Below, in pieces: positions 31,706 through 41,580 of a DNA stretch of 64,000 bases. Position 1 is the first letter of the stretch. The number at the start of each line of letters is the position of its first letter. The position numbers and the translations under genes were made by a program. The notes beneath the pieces were generated by a model. That model had not been told where the DNA came from. It ran no database searches and saw only the letters and a program-made list of their open reading frames with translations. This DNA is from Ichthyophis bannanicus (taxonomy: Eukaryota; Chordata; Amphibia; Gymnophiona; Ichthyophiidae), in the NCBI GenBank assembly GCA_033557465.1, contig CM066033.1:14075080-14139079 (forward strand), written 5' to 3'.

Positions 31706-34690
31706 TACCCCTCTGCTTAAGTTATTACGGACTGGTGTAACTGGTGAAACTTCTTTCCTATAGTCCGTAATACCTACGAGAGTGTTCTCTTTTTGAAGCT
31801 CACTTACTTCCTGACTGGCTTCAGGGACATTATTATTTACAGGCCTCTCCTTCCAAGACTTAAGTACATTAATATGGTAGGTCTGCCTACGCCCTCTTGC
31901 ATTTTCTACCACATAAGATACTGGGCTCACTTGTTTAACAACCTTCCATGGCCCTTTCCACTGTACTTCAAATTTTGGAGCTGTACCTGCTACTTGAACC
32001 AAAACCTTTTCACCAATGCTTAATTGGCGGCTTTTGGCCTTCCTATCATACCACCCTTTATGGCGCACTTGACTGTCCTGCAGGTTCCTCTCAGCAACCT
32101 GCGACGTCCTTTTCAAACGTGCTCTCAAGTCACGTAGAAACAGTGGCACCTCCTGACTTCCTGGTTCAGGATCAATCCATTGTTCCCTCAAAATGTCTAA
32201 CAAACCCCATGGAGCCCTACCATACATCAATTCATATGGGGTTACACCTAGGGACACCTGAATTCTTTCCCTGCAGGCATACAAGGCAAAAGGCAATAAC
32301 ATATCCCATTCTTTTACCTCTCCTGCTAACCCCCTTCTCAGCATTTGTTTGAGAGTTTGGTTGAATCTCTCCACCAAACCGTTTGATTGTGGATGGTAGG
32401 CTGAGGTTTTTACGTGATGAATGCCAAAGGCATCCCAGACCTGGGCCAAATATTTGGAAACAAAATTGGACCCTCGGTCAGTCAACACCTCTCTTGGGAA
32501 TCCCACTTCACAAAACAATTTTACTAGCTCTAAAGCTATTGTTTTTGCAGAAACATTCCTCAATGGTATGGCCCAGGGAAACCTTGTTGCCTGATCTACC
32601 ATAACTAGGGTGTATTGGAAACCTCGGGGCATTTTGACTAATGGGCCTACAATATCCATGGCAATGCGACCAATTGGGTCTGTGATAATTGGCATGGGAA
32701 TCAATGGCACCACCGGTGGGTGAGCCGCTGTAACTCGCTGACACGCTGGACACTCAGCACAAAACTGGGCAGTTTCTTTGAAAATACCTGGCCAGTAAAA
32801 ACGCTTAAGTATTTGATCCAGCGTTCCTTGCATCCCTTTATGACCTCCAACTGGATGATCATGTGCTAATCTAAGTACTAGCCCTTTGAAAGTTGTGGGT
32901 ACCACCAATTGTTTACGTATGGTCCCATTTCTGGGGTCCTGCCTCTCTCTATATAATATTTCATTATCTAGTCTGAATCTGGGCAACTCCTCCCTGACCT
33001 CCTGAGCATACTTAAAAGCTCGGGTGAGAGCTTGATCAGCTCGCTGCTCTTGTGGAAAGTTAGGAAACTTTGCCACTAACTCAGCTGGCAGCCAGGGTAA
33101 ACTTTGACCAGCTAACATCTCAGCCCTACCCTGTGCTCTGCAAAGTCTCTCACGCCGCTTTTGTGCTTTCAACTTTCTTACTTTACCAGATGATGGGGTT
33201 ATTAAATCATCATGAGAGGGTAAGTCTCCTAATAACTCTGCCTGCTCCCCCTCCTCCTTCTGCTGGCTCTCTACCTTAGCCTGCGAGCGGGTGGATACAA
33301 GGCCCCTCTTATTACCCATAGTTTGGCCTTCTGGAAGCTTAACCATCTTTTTAGCTAGGGACTGAGGACTTCCAAAGAATGGCCCGGGAGCTATTTCCAT
33401 TATTAAACCTTCTCCCTCCTTCTTTCCTAGCCCTTCCACTAGACCCTGCTTAAATCTTGGCCAGTCCTTTCCTAGAACCAAATCAAAGGGTTGCCTAGGC
33501 ACCACTGCTACCAGGACTTCCTCTTGTTCCCCCAGGCACTTAACCTTTAGCCTATAGGTGGGATGTGATGTTGCAGCACCATGAATGCACCCGATGTGAA
33601 CTTGGCTTTCAGGGGTTCTAGGCACAAATCCTTCTTGGGCCTCTATTCTCTGCCAAAGCCTTTCTGACATCATACTCTGGTCTGCCCCAGAGTCTAACAA
33701 AGCATTTATGGTAAGCACATCAACCATCAAAAGAAATCCTTCCTTGGACTGTTCTAACTCCACACCCATTAAGCTAGTGTGTGACTGGCATCCTTTTTCT
33801 AAGTGTCCCCATTTTCCACACTTGAAACATTTCTCTCTATTCCACTGTGTCATCTGGTTTGATACAGTACATTCATTATCAGAAACATTTTTAATTATTT
33901 TCTTTTCTGATACAGCACATCTTGCTTCAACACCAATCTTCAGAGGGCCACCCATTCTATGGCAAGCCTGCGTGGCTCCCAAGAATCTCTCTGCTAGCAT
34001 GGTTGCCTCTCCAAGATTTTGGCAATTTTGCTGTATAAGGAAAGTGTGCAAATCTTTAGGCACCCCAGACATAAATTGTTCAAGCATTATAATATCTAAT
34101 AACATTTCTACCGTCTTTTGCTCAGGCTCCAACCATTTTACAGCTAAACCTCTGATTCTCTGACTCAGAGCCCTGGGTGTTTCACCCACTCTCAATGTAG
34201 TAGCTCTAAACATTCGCCTATACTCTGAAATAGACAACCCTAGGCGATCTCTAATAGCAGCCTTTACATCCTTATAATTCAAAGCCTGGGCTGCTGGCAT
34301 TGCTCTGTAAGCTGCAAGCGCCTCTCCAGTTAATGAGGCTGCCAGCCTTACTGCCCACTGGGTCTCTGGCCATGCTAATGCTTGTGCCACTCTTTCAAAA
34401 GACTCTAGAAAATCATCAACATTATCATCTGGAGTTAGCTTCCCAAAACTAAATGCCCCAATCCCTTGATTGAGTCCCACACTGTCCACATGTGGTGTAC
34501 CAGTATTTACTGCTGGTCTTGCATCTGTTCCACTTTGGCTCTGCAGCTGAACTAGGGCTTGCACCAGATCAAGCACTGGCTTCTGCTGGTCCATTAAGGC
34601 TCTCATAGCAGTGTCCTGAGCCTGCTGTGCTAGCTCCTGCTGCCTGCTGAACTGGGCTGCCATCCACTGAGCTAGTTCCTTTGAATCCAT
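30677..34690 (-). CDS. Gag-protease-integrase polyprotein, no RT
   Basis: 1337 uninterrupted codons from the Met at 34690 (MDSKELAQWMAAQF). The frame is open 30 codons further up, but that stretch is lysine-rich and less likely. In order: gag with a SCAN-like capsid segment (GKLTPDDNVDDFLESFERVA to about residue 245), zinc knuckle CFKCGKWGHLEKGC (about 287-300), aspartic protease ALLDSGADQSMM (about 329), integrase zinc domain H-x3-H/CAECPACQ (about 606-650), and integrase core with AMDIVGPL, LTDRGSNF and SNGLVERFNQ (D, D, E at roughly 673, 736, 770). It ends with a GPWKVV ... INVLKSW C-terminal domain. From about residue 995 the frame enters the 3' LTR; that tail has no domain I recognise. 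Intactness over 4 kb suggests selection or very recent insertion. Confidence 0.92.
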   Translation of the reverse strand: MDSKELAQWMAAQFSRQQELAQQAQDTAMRALMDQQKPVLDLVQALVQLQSQSGTDARPAVNTGTPHVDSVGLNQGIGAFSFGKLTPDDNVDDFLESFERVAQALAWPETQWAVRLAASLTGEALAAYRAMPAAQALNYKDVKAAIRDRLGLSISEYRRMFRATTLRVGETPRALSQRIRGLAVKWLEPEQKTVEMLLDIIMLEQFMSGVPKDLHTFLIQQNCQNLGEATMLAERFLGATQACHRMGGPLKIGVEARCAVSEKKIIKNVSDNECTVSNQMTQWNREKCFKCGKWGHLEKGCQSHTSLMGVELEQSKEGFLLMVDVLTINALLDSGADQSMMSERLWQRIEAQEGFVPRTPESQVHIGCIHGAATSHPTYRLKVKCLGEQEEVLVAVVPRQPFDLVLGKDWPRFKQGLVEGLGKKEGEGLIMEIAPGPFFGSPQSLAKKMVKLPEGQTMGNKRGLVSTRSQAKVESQQKEEGEQAELLGDLPSHDDLITPSSGKVRKLKAQKRRERLCRAQGRAEMLAGQSLPWLPAELVAKFPNFPQEQRADQALTRAFKYAQEVREELPRFRLDNEILYRERQDPRNGTIRKQLVVPTTFKGLVLRLAHDHPVGGHKGMQGTLDQILKRFYWPGIFKETAQFCAECPACQRVTAAHPPVVPLIPMPIITDPIGRIAMDIVGPLVKMPRGFQYTLVMVDQATRFPWAIPLRNVSAKTIALELVKLFCEVGFPREVLTDRGSNFVSKYLAQVWDAFGIHHVKTSAYHPQSNGLVERFNQTLKQMLRRGLAGEVKEWDMLLPFALYACRERIQVSLGVTPYELMYGRAPWGLLDILREQWIDPEPGSQEVPLFLRDLRARLKRTSQVAERNLQDSQVRHKGWYDRKAKSRQLSIGEKVLVQVAGTAPKFEVQWKGPWKVVKQVSPVSYVVENARGRRQTYHINVLKSWKERPVNNNVPEASQEVSELQKENTLVGITDYRKEVSPVTPVRNNLSRGVCDKEAYHSSGRGYRKGEVSLNKQPVSAGRNEKTEFCHKRLPVPECTRFPTAMRGAEVRKRVFNQKGYEVIPKHSLQRAGLDSAQLRCARMEHSSQRARPDSAQLRCVREDHSSKQNKSRVYSTDDHLHDHLGYPENCPQYPENQLEFDHQFHLKDHQKQKPNRTDREGKRPFGRRKRKAFERSRRVQSSTYTGRYSKGQHTPLDWGKPEEWCCRARNYQRLPVRETAARGRDYKTCARRYMKRDPVSRDLDWKAGHKNWTTYWPGYIERNSSSNGSSGMNTDLCPSYNLERQQGNKYSPENAPLRDSSVPIHDIEPMLVEQGGIITDEDPVYMDCSLSKLRW
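31706..31717 (-). promoter_or_regulatory. Polypurine tract
   Basis: On the minus strand AGCAGAGGGGTA lies directly before the 3' LTR start TGTGATAAGG. This is where plus-strand DNA synthesis primes in LTR elements. It lies inside the open polyprotein frame. Confidence 0.75.
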
Positions 34691-35005
34691 CTTGAACCCT
34701 GTAAGAAAATACAAAGAAAAAAACACAGTGCACCACCTTCCAGACAGGTGTTTTTTTCTACACTCTTTTTTTTTTTTCAATTACCCCTGTGCTTACTCCC
34801 ATCCACCACTAGACATGCCCAGGTACTTATTACCTTGTCTCAGTGATGAATCCAGCTCTGCACAGGGTCTTTTCCTCCTGGGACAGCTTCCTGGAACAAC
34901 CTCTTTTCCTCCAAAGTGTAGTTGAGGGAAAATCTTTTTTTCCAGCTTTAAACTTGAACTTTAGTTGTAATCCTCAGCATGTAAATCCCCTTTTGTGCAA
35001 AAGCA

Positions 35006-35023
35006 ATCCGAAAAACTACGCCA
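35006..35023 (-). promoter_or_regulatory. Candidate primer binding site
   Basis: Two bases past the 5' LTR end the minus strand reads TGGCGTAGTTTTTCGGAT. It begins with TGG, complementary to a tRNA CCA end. I did not identify the tRNA. Confidence 0.6.
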
Positions 35024-35025
35024 TT

Positions 35026-36581
35026 TGTCAGACGGCTGCCTGGGTGAGAATCTTCACACTTGGCAAGTGCATATTTCTATATGATTTGCAAGGTATTGTG
35101 GGCAATGTAGTTCATTCACACCAGACACAGCTGCTGACAATAATTTAGTTGTGCTCTTGGGTAAAGCCAATAAGATATTTATTTATGGGGTTATTTCTCC
35201 CAACACAGATATGCTTGGTAGCACATAAATTAGGTTACTTGCTTTCAGTGTTAACTTGGAAAAACAAAGTCAAAATCAGGAAAACAACAAATGAAAAGCC
35301 ACAAAGCAATAAACAAACTGTTCTTTTCAATGTTAACTTCTGATTACTTCCCACATAGATACAGAAGTGATTCTCTCCTAGCTCACAAGCAATTAGGTAA
35401 GGCTTAATTGCTAGCAGTTACCAGCTGAAACCCCTTAGCTGGCTTGCCTTCCACTGTGTGGGTCAAATCCTGCTTCAGGAGCTTTTCTGAGTAGATTAAA
35501 GAACAAATTTGTATTTCTTTGTGATGGTTGCTGTACTTTATAACAGAAAGTTACCAACGGAGTTTAGATAGAGAGCAGTCCATATAAACTGGATCCTCAT
35601 CTGCTATTATTCCCCCTTGTTCAACAAGCATGGGTTCAATATCATGGATTGGCACAGATGACTCTCTCAATGGAGCATTTTCAGGAGAATACTTGTTTCC
35701 CTGCTGTCTTTCAAGGTTATAGCTAGGGCATAGATCAGTGTTCATACCTGAGCTTCCATTGCTGCTAGAGTTCCTCTCTATATAGCCTGGCCAGTATGTA
35801 GTCCAGTTCTTATGTCCAGCCTTCCAATCCAGATCCCTGGACACTGGATCTCTCTTCATATACCTTCTGGCACAGGTCTTATAGTCCCTTTCATGTGCAG
35901 CCGTCTCCCTCCCAGGTAGCCTCTGGTGATTCCTAGCTCTGCAGCACCATTCCTCTGGCTTTCCCCAGTCCAATGGTGTATGCTGGCCCTTGGAATACCT
36001 CCCAGTATACGTACTGCTTTGGACTCTTCTAGACCTCTCAAAGGCTTTTCTCTTCCTTCTTCCAAAGGGTCTCTTTCCCTCTCTGTCCGTCCGGTTTGGC
36101 TTCTGCTTCTGATGATCCTTCAGATGAAACTGATGATCAAACTCAAGCTGATTCTCAGGATACTGAGGACAATTCTCTGGATATCCAAGGTGATCATGAA
36201 GATGGTCATCTGTAGAATAAACTCTACTCTTATTCTGCTTAGATGAGTGATCCTCCCTAACACAGCGCAGCTGTGCTGAATCAGGCCTTGCCCTTTGAGA
36301 TGAGTGTTCCATCCTAGCACAGCGCAGCTGTGCTGAATCAAGCCCTGCCCTTTGCAATGAGTGCTTGGGGATTACCTCATAGCCCTTTTGATTGAACACA
36401 CGTTTTCTCTCACTTCAGCTCCTCTCATGGCTGTTGGAAACCTGGTGCATTCTGGGACTGGTAGTCTTTTATGGCAAAATTCTGTTTTCTCATTTCTACC
36501 AGCACTGACAGGTTGCTTGTTCAGAGACACTTCACCTTTTCTATAGCCCCTTCCTAAGCTATGATAAGCTTCCTTATCACA
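35026..36581 (-). repeat. 5' LTR (1556 bp)
   Basis: Same length as the 3' LTR and nearly identical. The coding-like tail is also open here for 282 codons (36399-35551) but is shifted upstream by the 2-bp TC insertion near 36410. It would contain the promoter; I could not pick a convincing TATA box. Confidence 0.92.
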
Positions 36582-36585
36582 GACT

Positions 36586-39150
36586 CTATACAGCAGAACC
36601 GGGTTCTCCTACCCGGATGACGGAATATCTGAGGGGTGTTGACCTTCCTCGGTTGAGCGCGGCCGAGAAGGACTTATTACATCAACCGTTGACGATCCAA
36701 GAGGTGCAAACTGTTATTTCTAAGGCCAGTTGTTATAAAACTCCGGAACCTGACGGGCTCGGTGCTGAATTTTACAAGATCCTCAGTGACTTCATTTCTC
36801 CAACCTTAGTGGCACTCCAAACTCAAAGATCTGAGCAGGGCTATTTTAAGTGGGGGGGGGGGGGGTAATCATGCTCTTATCACCCTTATTCCCAAGCCAG
36901 GAAAAGATCCCTTACAGGCGTCTTCCTATCGTCCCATCTCCCTTCTTAATTTTGATCTTAAATTGCTGGCGAAAGTTCTTGCAGATCGACTGGCGGGAGT
37001 CTTATGTCATTTGGTCCACGACTCTCAAGTTGGCTTTGTGAAAAACCGGTACGCGGTGCGCAATTTGTGTAAGATCTTAGCCTCACTGGAGGGGGTACAT
37101 AGCAGAAAGCAACATTCATTGTTAGTGAGCTTTGATGCAGAAAAAGCCTTTGATCGCGTAGACTGGCAGTATTTGCAATACCTACTCCCATGCTATGGTC
37201 TTGGGCCTTCCTTTTGTAATATGGTCAACGGCCTTTACGCTACGCCGTCAGCGGCGATTTGCTGCAATGGGGTTTTATCAGATGATTTCTACTTACAACG
37301 TGGGACTCGGCAGGGGTGTTCTCTCTCCCCCCTTCTTTTTGTCCTGTCTCTTGACCATTTTATACGTCGGGTGGAGCTGTCGAGAGAGATCCGTGGGGTC
37401 CATATAGGTTCACATGAATTTAAAGTGTCTGCCTTTGCAGAGGATCTTCTTGTGCATTTGTCAGTGCCCAGTCATTCCTTGCCTCTCCTGTTGCGGGAAT
37501 TCCGTACGTTTGGACAGTTTGCTGGTCTATCCATTAACAAGGGAAAATCAGAAGCCCTGGATGTTTCGGGGCAATTGCGGGACGTTTGACCAGGGGATTT
37601 CCCTTTGCAATGGGCAGAGAACCAATTTCTCTATTTAGGGATTGTGTTGACTAGTCAACCCTCTCGCCTATATCGGTGTAATTTTCACTGGCTCATTACT
37701 CGGCTTCAGGCTCAATTTCAGGCGTGGAGGTCCCTTCCCCTCTCTTTGACTGGGCGGGTAGCGGCGATCAAGATGATTGTATTACCGCAGATACTTTATT
37801 GGCTGCAGACTCTTCCTGTTTGGCTACTGAAATGCGATCTCCGGCGCCTGGAGGGGGTACTTCGGGGGTTTTTATGGCGGGGAGGGAGGGCGCGAATCCC
37901 CTTTTGCCGTCTGGTGGGCAGCTGGCATCAGGGGGGGCTGGGGCTTCCCGATCTTGGGGCTTATGCCTTGGCTTGCCAGGCTCGGCACTTGGGGGATTGG
38001 TTAGGAGGGACTGAAGTGTATACGCCTAGGGCCCTTGAGGAAGCGCTGGTAGCGCCTAATGCCCTGCTGGCCCTCTTACATCAGGAGAACCGTCTACTTT
38101 GGAGTACCTTTGGGGATGGTGCGTTGCTTAGTTCAGTCCGGCGAACCTGGAAGCAGTTTAATATCTATTGGGGGAAGAACTGGCGGGTTTCGAGTTGGTA
38201 CCTATTCAAGGCAATGCACAGTTTACCCCAGGTACTGACTCAGCGACGTTTCTGGAATGGGATCGAAAGGGAATTTGCAATCTTGGCCATGTGGTGGACC
38301 CTTTGGGGAAATGTAAGCGGTTTACATCTTTATCTGGGGAATATGATTTGCAGCCTGGTCATTTTTTTGCTTACCTGCAGATTGCTCATTATGTGGCCTC
38401 GTTGCCGGAGGGGAAACTCCGAGTGGAGCGTTCGGCACAGATATTGGAATTTCTGGATTTGGGGGGTGAGATCCCACCGTCTATTAGAGTGTTGAAAACT
38501 CGGATAGCCCAATTTAGGGCTTCTCCCGATTACCGGGGTGTGGAACTGGAGTGGGCATCGGAGATGGGGTCTGAGCTTCCCCCTGGTATGGTTCTGGGAG
38601 CTCTCCGTAGGATCGGGGAGCTGGTGGTCGGAGCCCGCTGGAGGGAGATACAATTTAAATGCATAACCAGGGTTCATATGTCCCCGCGACGGGCCTTTCG
38701 TTGTCATATTACTTCCGATGGGAGTTGCCCGTGCTGCTCTGAGCCACTGGCGACCTTGCTGCATATGTGGTGGGGATGTCGGTTCATACGCCCCTTTTGG
38801 GCGAAAATTGGTTCCTTCCTGGCAGAGATTCTGGGGCAGCGGGTGTGGTGGGATGCTTCTCTTATTGTGTTGGATAATTTACGTCCCACGCAACCCAAAG
38901 GGCTCGCTTACTGCTCCGTAAGGCTTGTCTGGTGGGTAAAGGGCCCGTGTTACATAATTGGAGGGAACGGAGCCCACCTTCTTTTTGGGAGTGGCGCAAT
39001 AGCTTCCATCAATTAATGCTCTTGGAGTGTAGATGCGCCCGGGGTAGTGCTCGGAGATGGCCGGCTTTTCAGAGACTATGGGACCCTTACATCCAAAACC
39101 TGAGCCCTGGTAGTCGCAATGCAGTGCTGCAACTGGGTCTTTAATGAAGC
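36586..39150 (+). pseudogene. L1 ORF2 reverse transcriptase part
   Basis: It continues the L1 frame after the LTR insertion (YTAEPGSPTRMTEYLRGVDL). Then come EPDGLGAEFYKIL, SYRPISLLNFDLKLLAKVLA-like text, QVGFVKNRYAVRNLCKIL, LLVSFDAEKAFDRVDWQYLQ, QRGTRQGCSLSPLLFVL and KVSAFAEDLLVHL. The catalytic YADD/FADD box is FAED, so one catalytic Asp is Glu. A run of 14 G (36851-36864) marks one frameshift; others lie near 37590 and 38490. The C-terminal region has a Cys/His-like end (CPCCSEPLATLLHMWWGC, 38720-38780), as in L1 ORF2. The 3' UTR runs to the A tail at 39400. Confidence 0.85.
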
Positions 39151-39407
39151 CTATCCTCATAGGCCTCCCTTGGTGGCTTCTGCGGTGCCGAACCTGGAGG
39201 TCTACTTTGACTGTTGGATGGTGACTATGGGAAGGGGGGAGGGGGTGGTGGGATGGGTTTGGGCGGGGAGGATATAATTTGAAAATGTACCTGTACCGTT
39301 CATTGGTCTCCGGGTTGGGGATCAGAACCAACCCCGCTCGGAGTCAGCATGCTGTTTTTTTTAATGTTTGTACTGTGTATGGGTTTAAATAAAATTTTCA
39401 AAAAAAA

Positions 39408-39425
39408 AAGAATGAGAGGTTAGAT
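39408..39425 (+). repeat. L1 target-site duplication, right copy
   Basis: AAGAATGAGAGGTTAGAT, identical to 26691-26708. Confidence 0.9.
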
Positions 39426-39479
39426 ATGATTGTCCTCCTTCTATCCGATCTCTGAGATATCAATCAGTGGGACATTGTG

Positions 39480-39992
39480 ATACTGGGTACAAATTATATC
39501 ATAATGACAGAGCGCAACCCCTCCACCCATTTTATCTACTCTGTTAGAGAGGACATTGAGTCACACAGGATTAAAATTTTGCAGGAAACAAAATACACTA
39601 TAGAATCTCTATTGATTAAAATGCCATGTAAAAAGAGGAAGGCGATGGCATTGGGGGTGTACTACCGACCTGGTCAGAATGAACAGATGGATGATGAAAT
39701 GCTCAAAGAAATCAGGGAAGCTAACAAAAGTTACAATGCAGTAATAATTGTAGGTGATTTCATTTACTCTGGTATCAACTGGGTCACTGTCATGGCAGGA
39801 CATGCTAGGGAGATAAAGTTTCTAGATGAAATAAATGACTGCCTCGTGGAGCAGCTGGTTAATCAACCGACAAGTGGGGAAGCCATTTTGGATCTAGTCC
39901 TTAGTGGAACCCAAGATCTGGTGCAAGAGATAAAGATGTTGGGGAAACTTGGCAAAAGTGATCATAGCGTGATCGTGTTTATAAGAATATAA
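39480..39992 (+). pseudogene. CR1 endonuclease fragment
   Basis: 171 open codons: ALGVYYRPGQNEQMDDEMLK, NAVIIVGDFIYSGINWVT (the GDFN box reads GDFI), FLDEINDCLVEQLVNQPTSG, AILDLVLSGTQDLVQEIKML and KSDHSVIVFIRI (SDH box). This is the APE endonuclease second half of CR1 ORF2. It ends where another repeat is inserted. Confidence 0.85.
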
Positions 39993-40413
39993 GATATGCC
40001 ATACTGCGTCAGACCAAGGTCCATCAAGCCCAGTATCCTGTTTCCAACAGTGGCCAATCTAGGTCACAAGTACTTAGCAGTTTCCCTAGAAGAGACAGGT
40101 TCCACATTTCTTGTATTGGGACAAGCAGTGGATTTCCTGGGTCCCCTTTAATAATGATTTATGGACCTTTCCTCCAGGAACTTGTGCAAACATTTTTTAA
40201 GCCCAGCTACACTAACAGCTTTTACTACATCCTCCGGTAACTAATTCCACAGTTTGATTACATGTTGAGTGAAAAAATATTTTCTATTAGTCTTATATGG
40301 GTTACACTGTAGCTTCATTGCATGTCTCCTAGTCTATCTACGTTTTTATGGTTTAAACAATTGATCTACTTTTACCTGTTCCATGCCATTCATTTATTTA
40401 TAAACCTCTATCA
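39985..40413 (-). repeat. CR1 3' fragment, minus strand
   Basis: The complement starts TGATAGAGGTTTATAAATAA and ends in GGACCTTGGTCTGACGCAGT, the CR1 3' ending, opposite to the host CR1. It also encodes traces of the C-terminal LRGDMIEVYK region. Confidence 0.75.
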
Positions 40414-41295
40414 GCGAAGCGAAGGGTAGTGGGTAGTTGGTGATTCTTCTGAGGGGTACTGAGGCACCCATGTCCATCTGCCGACCAGACTATTTGGCTA
40501 TTCTTCATCATACCTCCAAGTTCAGTCCCGACTACCGGGTTTTCGCCTCTTACCAGCAGCTTGGAGACTGAGCGTGTCCAAAATGACGACACCACCTACT
40601 TGGGCAGCTGGCACCACCCACCAGTATTCTCTCTTTCCAAGAAGCTGGAGAAGGGTGAATCCCTTAGTCTGGATGCACTAGAAGGAACAGCTAAGATTCT
40701 TTTTGCTTTGTTCATTGGAGTTTGAGGACTACTGTGTGGGCTGGGGCTCTGAGCGTAAAGCTTCCTTCAAGGATCTTAAAAAGATTGTAAAGGAGCTAAC
40801 TGATAGGACAAATGGGCAGAGAAGCCCTGGGAGACAGATACCTGCCCCACACACTCTGACCTCACTGAGTATGTATACCAGCACCTGAACCCGCTGAATG
40901 TGAAGTGCTGTGAGCAAGCAGAAACAACCCCCAGCACTGTGTTTCCTGCTGCCGCCGAAGCAGAGATCAGCTGGCCGAGCGAGCACGCGGACAGTCCGTC
41001 AGCCATGGTAAGCAGGAGCTTTCATTTTGGGCTGCTAAGGGGGGTGTGAGCCTGTCAACGGTACCAAGCGGCAATATTTTTAGACCGTAGGGGTGCCGGA
41101 AAGTAAGTGCATGGGGAATGGCCGCCATTTCAGAGCACAGCTGAGTTTTGTTTTGATTTTGGGTGTTGGAGGGCACGGACGCTGGGATATATTCTCCTTG
41201 CGTTTTATTTTATTCTTTCATCTTTTTTGCATTTAAAAGCCATTTTTTGCCCTAGACAGGAATTTCATAAGGAATGAGGTTTGATTTAATAAATG
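40414..41295. other. Unassigned insertion inside CR1
   Basis: No family was recognised. The plus strand has a stop-free stretch (about 40568-40725) reading TERVQNDDTTYLGSWHHPPV and then KKLEKGESLSLDALEGTAKI, and a neighbouring frame reads YCVGWGSERKASFKDLKKIV (about 40730-40790). These look protein-like but I cannot name a source. Near 41003 GCCATG is followed by GTAAGC, like an ATG exon end with a splice donor. It could be a retrocopy of a host transcript or an unknown element. Confidence 0.35.
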
Positions 41296-41299
41296 GAGG

Positions 41300-41580
41300 A
41301 AGGACAGCAGGGAAATCCACAGTACTGCCTTTTAACTTTCAAAAGCGAAACTATGATAAAATGAGAGAAATAGTCAAGAAAAAAGCTAAAATGGAGCAGC
41401 AGTAAAGGTTAAAAATGTATACCAAGCATGGGTGTTGTTCTAAAAATACTATCTTGGAAGCCCAGACCAGCTATATTCCAGGCTTTAAGAAAAGTGAAAA
41501 GAAGTCCAAAAACCTGCCAGCATGGTTTAAAGGTGAGGTCAAAGAGGCTGTTGTAGCAAAAAAAACATCTTTCAGGAAAT
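41300..41580 (+). pseudogene. CR1 endonuclease-RT linker fragment
   Basis: FNFQKRNYDKMREIVKKKAK, then NTILEAQTSYIPGFKKSEKK and NLPAWFKGEVKEAVVAKKTS match the region between endonuclease and RT of CR1 ORF2 (typically ending in RKPAWLN...). One stop (41403) lies inside. Confidence 0.7.

Larger units (their letters stand above)
30150..36581 (-). mobile_element. Ty3/gypsy Gmr1-like LTR element lacking reverse transcriptase
   Basis: Two direct repeats of 1556 bp (30150-31705 and 35026-36581) begin TG and end CA in element orientation (TGTGATAAGG ... GTCTGACA). They are flanked by a 4-bp target-site duplication, GACT. The 3320-bp interior has a primer-binding-site candidate, one long gag-protease-integrase frame and a polypurine tract. 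Integrase follows protease directly, as in Gmr1-like Ty3/gypsy elements, where RT and RNase H come after integrase. Here the RT and RNase H are absent and the 3' LTR begins instead. The near-identical LTRs indicate a recent insertion. It would need RT from a partner element. No envelope-like gene is present. Confidence 0.9.
26709..39407 (+). mobile_element. L1-type LINE, full span, split by an LTR element
   Basis: An 18-bp target-site duplication (26691-26708 and 39408-39425) flanks a 5' UTR (26709-26882), ORF1 (26883-27719), a 1.2-kb inter-ORF stretch, ORF2 in two halves (28914-30149 and 36586 to about 39150) and a 3' UTR ending in an A tail (39399-39409). Without the nested LTR element it is about 6.3 kb. 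It inserted at the DIRS/CR1 junction of copy 2. It is full length but inactivated by a stop in ORF1, frameshifts and catalytic changes in ORF2. Confidence 0.9.

Noticed and set aside
30677..36581. Possible envelope or retrovirus-like gene in the LTR element
   Set aside because: No signal peptide, transmembrane segment or Env motif in the C-terminal tail; the integrase order fits Gmr1-like retrotransposons.
31705..36581. First reading as 520-bp LTRs with a truncated second element in tandem
   Set aside because: The repeat actually extends to 1556 bp with TG...CA ends, and the GACT duplication fits these outer limits, so it is one element with long LTRs.
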